A stretch of DNA of 8,234 bases from Acidobacteriota bacterium (lineage in GTDB: Bacteria > Acidobacteriota > Vicinamibacteria > Vicinamibacterales > Vicinamibacteraceae). The notes beneath the pieces were generated by a model, which worked only from the letters and a program-made list of their open reading frames with translations, did not search any database and was not told the origin of the DNA. The stretch is taken from positions 1 through 8,234 of the forward strand of contig JACDAO010000165.1 in assembly GCA_013695405.1 (NCBI GenBank), written 5' to 3'. Within the stretch, counting starts at the first letter, position 1; each line of letters starts with the position of its first letter. The translations under genes were made by a program, and so were the position numbers. This document shows, in pieces, positions 1 to 8,234 of the stretch.

Positions 1-2319
<2,319 letters not shown>

Positions 2320-2321
2320 TT

Positions 2322-2342
2322 CGCATCCGCTGACGCATCCGC
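2322..2342. repeat. 9-bp direct repeat in gyrB-gyrA spacer
   Basis: CGCATCCGC occurs at 2322-2330 and again at 2334-2342, a 12-bp period, just after the gyrB stop codon. It could be a slippage duplication or chance. No hairpin with a T tract and no promoter-like hexamers are visible in the 53-bp spacer, in keeping with co-transcription of gyrB and gyrA. Confidence 0.5.
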
Positions 2343-2356
2343 GCCAACGTAGCCAC

Positions 2357-2361
2357 GGAAG
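2357..2361 (+). promoter_or_regulatory. Weak ribosome binding site for gyrA
   Basis: GGAAG lies 11 nt before the gyrA ATG. It is the only purine-rich Shine-Dalgarno-like stretch in the C-rich leader, and its spacing is long. The start itself is secured by protein similarity rather than by this site. Confidence 0.35.
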
Positions 2362-2372
2362 CCCCCGCCCTT

Positions 2373-4992
<2,620 letters not shown>

Positions 4993-5006
<14 letters not shown>

Positions 5007-5022
5007 GCGTCGGACTCGTCTG
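4993..5022. other. Short inverted repeat across the gyrA stop codon
   Basis: CGGACGAG (4993-5000) can pair with CTCGTCTG (5015-5022): eight pairs including one G-U, around a 14-nt loop that contains the gyrA TAG. There is no following T tract on either strand, so it does not look like a standard intrinsic terminator. It is the only stem-loop candidate between the convergent gyrA and pcrA genes, whose stops are 22 bp apart; it may be chance within GAC/GAG-rich codons. Confidence 0.25.
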
Positions 5023-5028
5023 CGGCCG

Positions 5029-7377
5029 CTACACCGGCTGCAGCCGCGCATAGCGCGCGATCAGCTTCTTGGTGCCGACCGTCGCGAAGTGCACGGTCAG
5101 CTTCAGGTCCTCGCCCTTGCCGTCGATCTCGCGGACCGTGCCGACGCCGAACTGCGCGTGGCGCACCTTCTGGCCAGGCGTCAACTGCACGCCGTCGCTC
5201 GACTGATCCTCGTCTTCGTACTTGTAGACCGGCACCGCACCGTCGTCGCGCACCGGCGGGCGTCGTCCGTACGGGTTCGGCCGCGACTCGTAGGAGGTCG
5301 ACCGTCGGGCGCCGTAGCCAGTGTGCCCGCCGCTGCCGGAGCGCGTGTAGGACGGCGTCTCGAGCACCAGGTCCCTGGGAATTTCCTCGAGGAAGCGCGA
5401 CGGCACAGTGTTCTGGTACTCGCCGAACACCCGTCGACGCGCGGCGCTGGTCAGGATCAATCGCGATTGGGCGCGGGTCATGCCGACGTAGCAGAGCCGC
5501 CGTTCTTCCTCGATCTGTTCCTGATCCTCGCCAGCCCGCGAGTGCGGGAACAGGCCTTCCTCCATCCCGGCGATCGCCACCACCGGGAACTCCAGCCCCT
5601 TGGCTGCGTGCATGGTCATCAACCAGACGCGCGCGCCGCTGGCGCCCTGCGCCTCGTCGGCCTCCGACAGCAACGACAGTCGATCGACGAAGCCACCCAC
5701 CGACGTGTCGGTCTCGCGGGCTTCGTACTCGCGCGCGGCCGAAACCAGCTCGGCGAGATTCTGGATCCGGCCTTCGGCTTCCTCGGTGTTCTCGTCGCGG
5801 AGCGCCTTGATGTACCCGGACTGATCGAGCATCTTGCCGATCACGGTGGAGACCGGCTCGGCGCGGGCGATTCCGGTGAGAGCCTCGATCGCCTCGACGA
5901 AGCTCTTGAGGGCGTTGTGGCTGCGAGCTGGCAGGCTGCGCGACGACAACAGGCGCGAACTGCGCGCCCACAGCGAACGCGACGCGGTCATCTCGAACAG
6001 GCCGGCGGCGAGCATCGGTGGGGCGCCGCTCGGTGCGACAGTGTCGTCGTCGCGGTCGAGGGCGTCGGTGACCGCCTTGCCGATACCGCGCGTCGGTACG
6101 TTGACGACCCGGCGAAAGCTGACGTCGTCGTGCGGATTGATGATCAGCTTCAGGTACGAGAGTGCGTCCTTGACTTCCTTGCGCTCGTAGAAGCGGACGC
6201 TGCCGATGATCCGGTAGGGTGTGCCGTCGCGCATCAGCTGGTCCTCGAGAACGCGCGACTGCGAGTTGAGCCGGTACAGGATCGCGACGGTCGCGTCGCG
6301 TCGCGCAGTCAGTTCCTGGCGGAGCTGGCGGGCCAGGAACGAGGCCTCCTCCAGTTCGTCCTCGCCACGGAAACAGGTAAGGAGGTCGCCTCCCTTTCGC
6401 TCGGTCCAGAGGCGCTTGTCCTTGCGATTCCGGTTCTGGCTGATGACCGCCGATGCGGCGTCGAGGATGGTCTGGGTCGAGCGGTAGTTACGCTCGAGAC
6501 GCACGGTCATCGCCTCGGGGAAGTCCTGCTCGAAGTCGAGGATGTTGCGAAGGTCGGCACCGCGCCACTTGTAGATCGACTGGTCCGGATCGCCGACCAC
6601 CGCCAGGTTGTGCCGGTCGCCGACCAGGTGCTTGATCAGCAGGTACTGCGGGCGGTTGGTGTCCTGATACTCGTCGATCATCACGTAGCGGAACTGGCGC
6701 TGATACCTGGAGCGTACGCCGGCGTGTTCGAACAACTCGACGGTCTTGAGCAGCAAGTCGTCGAAGTCGAGCGCATCGGCCCGTTCGAGCGCGGCGGTGT
6801 AGCCGGCGTAGATCTTCGAGATCTGCTCGTCGCGATAGTTGCCGGTCGCCAGAGCCGCCGGCCCTTCCATTCGGTTCTTGGCCTGGCTGATGCGCGACAG
6901 CACCTGCCGCGGCTGGATGACCTTGTCGTCGATCTGCAGTTCGCGCATCACCTGCTTGACTGCGCTCGCCTGGTCGCTGCTGTCGTAGATCACGAAGTCG
7001 CGTGACAATCCGATGGCCGGCGACTCGCGGCGCAGCAGACGTGCGCAGAGCGAGTGGAAGGTCGAGATCCAGACGTCCCTGGCGTCCGGCCCGATCAGCG
7101 CCGCGACGCGTTCGCGCATCTCCTCGGCCGCCTTGTTGGTGAAGGTCACCGCGAGGACTTCGAAAGGCCGGGCCAGGCCACTGCCAACCAGATAGGCCAT
7201 CCGGTAGGCAATGACCCGCGTCTTGCCCGAACCCGCGCCCGCCAGGATCAGCACCGGCCCATCGGTGTGCAGCACCGCCTCCCGCTGTTCGGGGTTCAGG
7301 TCGGCGACGAAGTCAGCCGGGGCTGGGCGCTGGGTGCTGGGTGCTGAGGTGGGCGCGGGCGTAACAGGCGAGTTCAC
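5029..7377 (-). CDS. pcrA: UvrD/PcrA-type 3'-5' superfamily 1 DNA helicase
   Basis: ATP-driven DNA helicase of nucleotide-excision repair, recombination control and removal of stalled RNA polymerase. Numbering here is from the upstream GTG at 7386 (785 residues). In order: Q-motif LNPEQREAV (30-38), Walker A GAGSGKT (50-56), motif Ia TFTNKAAEEM (81-90), Walker B DEYQD (238-242), motif III GDPDQSIYKWRG (265-276), motif IV NYRST (300-304), motif V HAAKGLEF (593-600), motif VI GMTRA (635-639, Arg638 finger). A Ser/Gly/Arg/Tyr-rich linker (about 671-735) leads to the C-terminal Tudor-like domain (about 738-785), which contacts RNA polymerase in PcrA/UvrD. I choose GTG 7377 (782 residues) because GAGGTG lies 6 nt before it; GTG 7386 overlaps that site and has no good site of its own. 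The N-terminus before the Q-motif is an unusual Pro/Thr/Ser leader encoded by a G-rich repeat. Gene symbol pcrA versus uvrD is not settled by sequence alone. Confidence 0.95.
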   Translation of the reverse strand: MNSPVTPAPTSAPSTQRPAPADFVADLNPEQREAVLHTDGPVLILAGAGSGKTRVIAYRMAYLVGSGLARPFEVLAVTFTNKAAEEMRERVAALIGPDARDVWISTFHSLCARLLRRESPAIGLSRDFVIYDSSDQASAVKQVMRELQIDDKVIQPRQVLSRISQAKNRMEGPAALATGNYRDEQISKIYAGYTAALERADALDFDDLLLKTVELFEHAGVRSRYQRQFRYVMIDEYQDTNRPQYLLIKHLVGDRHNLAVVGDPDQSIYKWRGADLRNILDFEQDFPEAMTVRLERNYRSTQTILDAASAVISQNRNRKDKRLWTERKGGDLLTCFRGEDELEEASFLARQLRQELTARRDATVAILYRLNSQSRVLEDQLMRDGTPYRIIGSVRFYERKEVKDALSYLKLIINPHDDVSFRRVVNVPTRGIGKAVTDALDRDDDTVAPSGAPPMLAAGLFEMTASRSLWARSSRLLSSRSLPARSHNALKSFVEAIEALTGIARAEPVSTVIGKMLDQSGYIKALRDENTEEAEGRIQNLAELVSAAREYEARETDTSVGGFVDRLSLLSEADEAQGASGARVWLMTMHAAKGLEFPVVAIAGMEEGLFPHSRAGEDQEQIEEERRLCYVGMTRAQSRLILTSAARRRVFGEYQNTVPSRFLEEIPRDLVLETPSYTRSGSGGHTGYGARRSTSYESRPNPYGRRPPVRDDGAVPVYKYEDEDQSSDGVQLTPGQKVRHAQFGVGTVREIDGKGEDLKLTVHFATVGTKKLIARYARLQPV
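7319..7349. repeat. G-rich heptamer repeat inside the pcrA 5' coding end
   Basis: On the plus strand, GGGG is followed by CTGGGCG (7323-7329), CTGGGTG (7330-7336), CTGGGTG (7337-7343) and a decayed CTGAGG. This is a 7-bp tandem repeat. Its G-runs at 7319-7322, 7325-7327, 7332-7334 and 7339-7341, with loops of 2, 4 and 4 nt, meet the canonical G-quadruplex pattern. G-rich is the template strand of pcrA. In the coding sense it encodes about residues 13-23 of the non-conserved N-terminal leader (TSAPSTQRPAP). Confidence 0.8.
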
Positions 7378-7383
7378 GAAGAA

Positions 7384-7389
7384 CACCTC
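7384..7389 (-). promoter_or_regulatory. Ribosome binding site deciding the pcrA start
   Basis: On the minus strand GAGGTG, matching six bases of the anti-Shine-Dalgarno complement AGGAGGTG, is followed by 6 nt and then GTG at 7377. The alternative GTG at 7386 is the last three bases of this site, so it is probably not the start used. Confidence 0.65.
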
Positions 7390-7421
7390 ATGCGAGGCAG
7401 TACTGCTGGCGGTACGCCTGC

Positions 7422-7427
7422 ATTATA
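7422..7427 (-). promoter_or_regulatory. Perfect -10 hexamer upstream of pcrA
   Basis: The minus strand reads GGTATAATG, a perfect TATAAT in an otherwise GC-rich spacer. Transcription would begin near 7415, leaving a leader of about 38 nt before GTG 7377. At a 17-bp spacing the -35 position reads GGCGAC, which does not resemble TTGACA, so the promoter is plausible but either weak at -35 or activator-dependent. Confidence 0.5.
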
Positions 7428-7448
7428 CCGTCGTCAGTCGTTGCGTCG

Positions 7449-7492
7449 CCCCCAGCTCTTGGCCTGAGCCCCAGCCTCCAGTCCCCAGCTCC
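7449..7492. repeat. G/C-biased repeat element in glmS-pcrA spacer
   Basis: The plus strand is C-rich (CCCCAGCTC, GCCCCAGCC, CAGTCCCCAGCTC), so the minus strand holds G-runs separated by CT-containing spacers, as in the repeat at 7319-7349 but in opposite orientation. The 9-mer CCCCAGCTC is present twice, at 7450-7458 and 7483-7491. On the minus strand three G-runs of four or more are seen, but the other runs are only GG, so it does not meet the strict G-quadruplex pattern. It lies between the glmS stop codon and the pcrA -10 hexamer. No T tract follows, so I do not call it a glmS terminator. Confidence 0.6.
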
Positions 7493-7500
7493 GACGGCCC

Positions 7501-8234
<734 letters not shown>

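Noticed and set aside
7388..7423. 11-codon minus-strand reading frame ([11 protein letters not shown]) just before pcrA, a possible leader peptide
   Set aside because: Its ATG overlaps the TATAAT hexamer, so it would be absent from the local pcrA transcript, and it has no ribosome binding site. It could exist only in a glmS read-through RNA.
7449..7492. Intrinsic terminator for glmS
   Set aside because: Only short 4-5 bp stems (GGCTC with GAGCT) can be drawn and no T tract follows.

Overview
This window is a high-GC, densely coding bacterial chromosome segment with four housekeeping genes in two convergent blocks. I see no mobile element, CRISPR array, tRNA, rRNA, defence system or other accessory cargo. 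The GyrB has the long E. coli-type Toprim insert, and C(T)GGGG-type G-rich repeats sit around the pcrA start. With the GC content, these suggest a Gram-negative lineage. My leaning is Acidobacteriota (Vicinamibacteria-like), but this is weakly supported and based on memory, not a search.

Left block, plus strand: the 3' ~90% of gyrB (1-2319, its 5' end cut by the window edge), a 53-bp spacer, then complete gyrA (2373-5006). Together they encode the A2B2 DNA gyrase. No promoter is visible in the spacer, so the pair is probably one transcript.

Right block, minus strand: the 3' part of glmS (7501-8234, cut by the right edge), a spacer of about 114-123 bp, then complete pcrA/uvrD (5029-7377 or 7386). 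The spacer holds a perfect TATAAT hexamer and a GAGGTG ribosome binding site for pcrA. pcrA can therefore be transcribed on its own as well as by read-through from glmS. gyrA and pcrA converge tail to tail with 22 bp between stop codons.

The genes supply DNA supercoiling (GyrAB), a repair and transcription-conflict helicase (PcrA/UvrD) and glucosamine-6-phosphate for cell-wall precursors (GlmS). The gyrase and helicase both act on DNA topology and replication/transcription conflict, but their adjacency here is convergent, not operonic.

The points most worth a second look are small-scale. A G-rich heptamer repeat, forming a canonical G-quadruplex motif, is built into the first codons of pcrA, and a related element lies in opposite orientation in the upstream spacer. 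The GyrA-box is degenerate (QGRGGAG). The quinolone pocket of GyrA reads Ala-Pro where E. coli has Ser83-Ala84. GyrB and GyrA carry lineage-type insertions. I did not find an undescribed multi-gene system.
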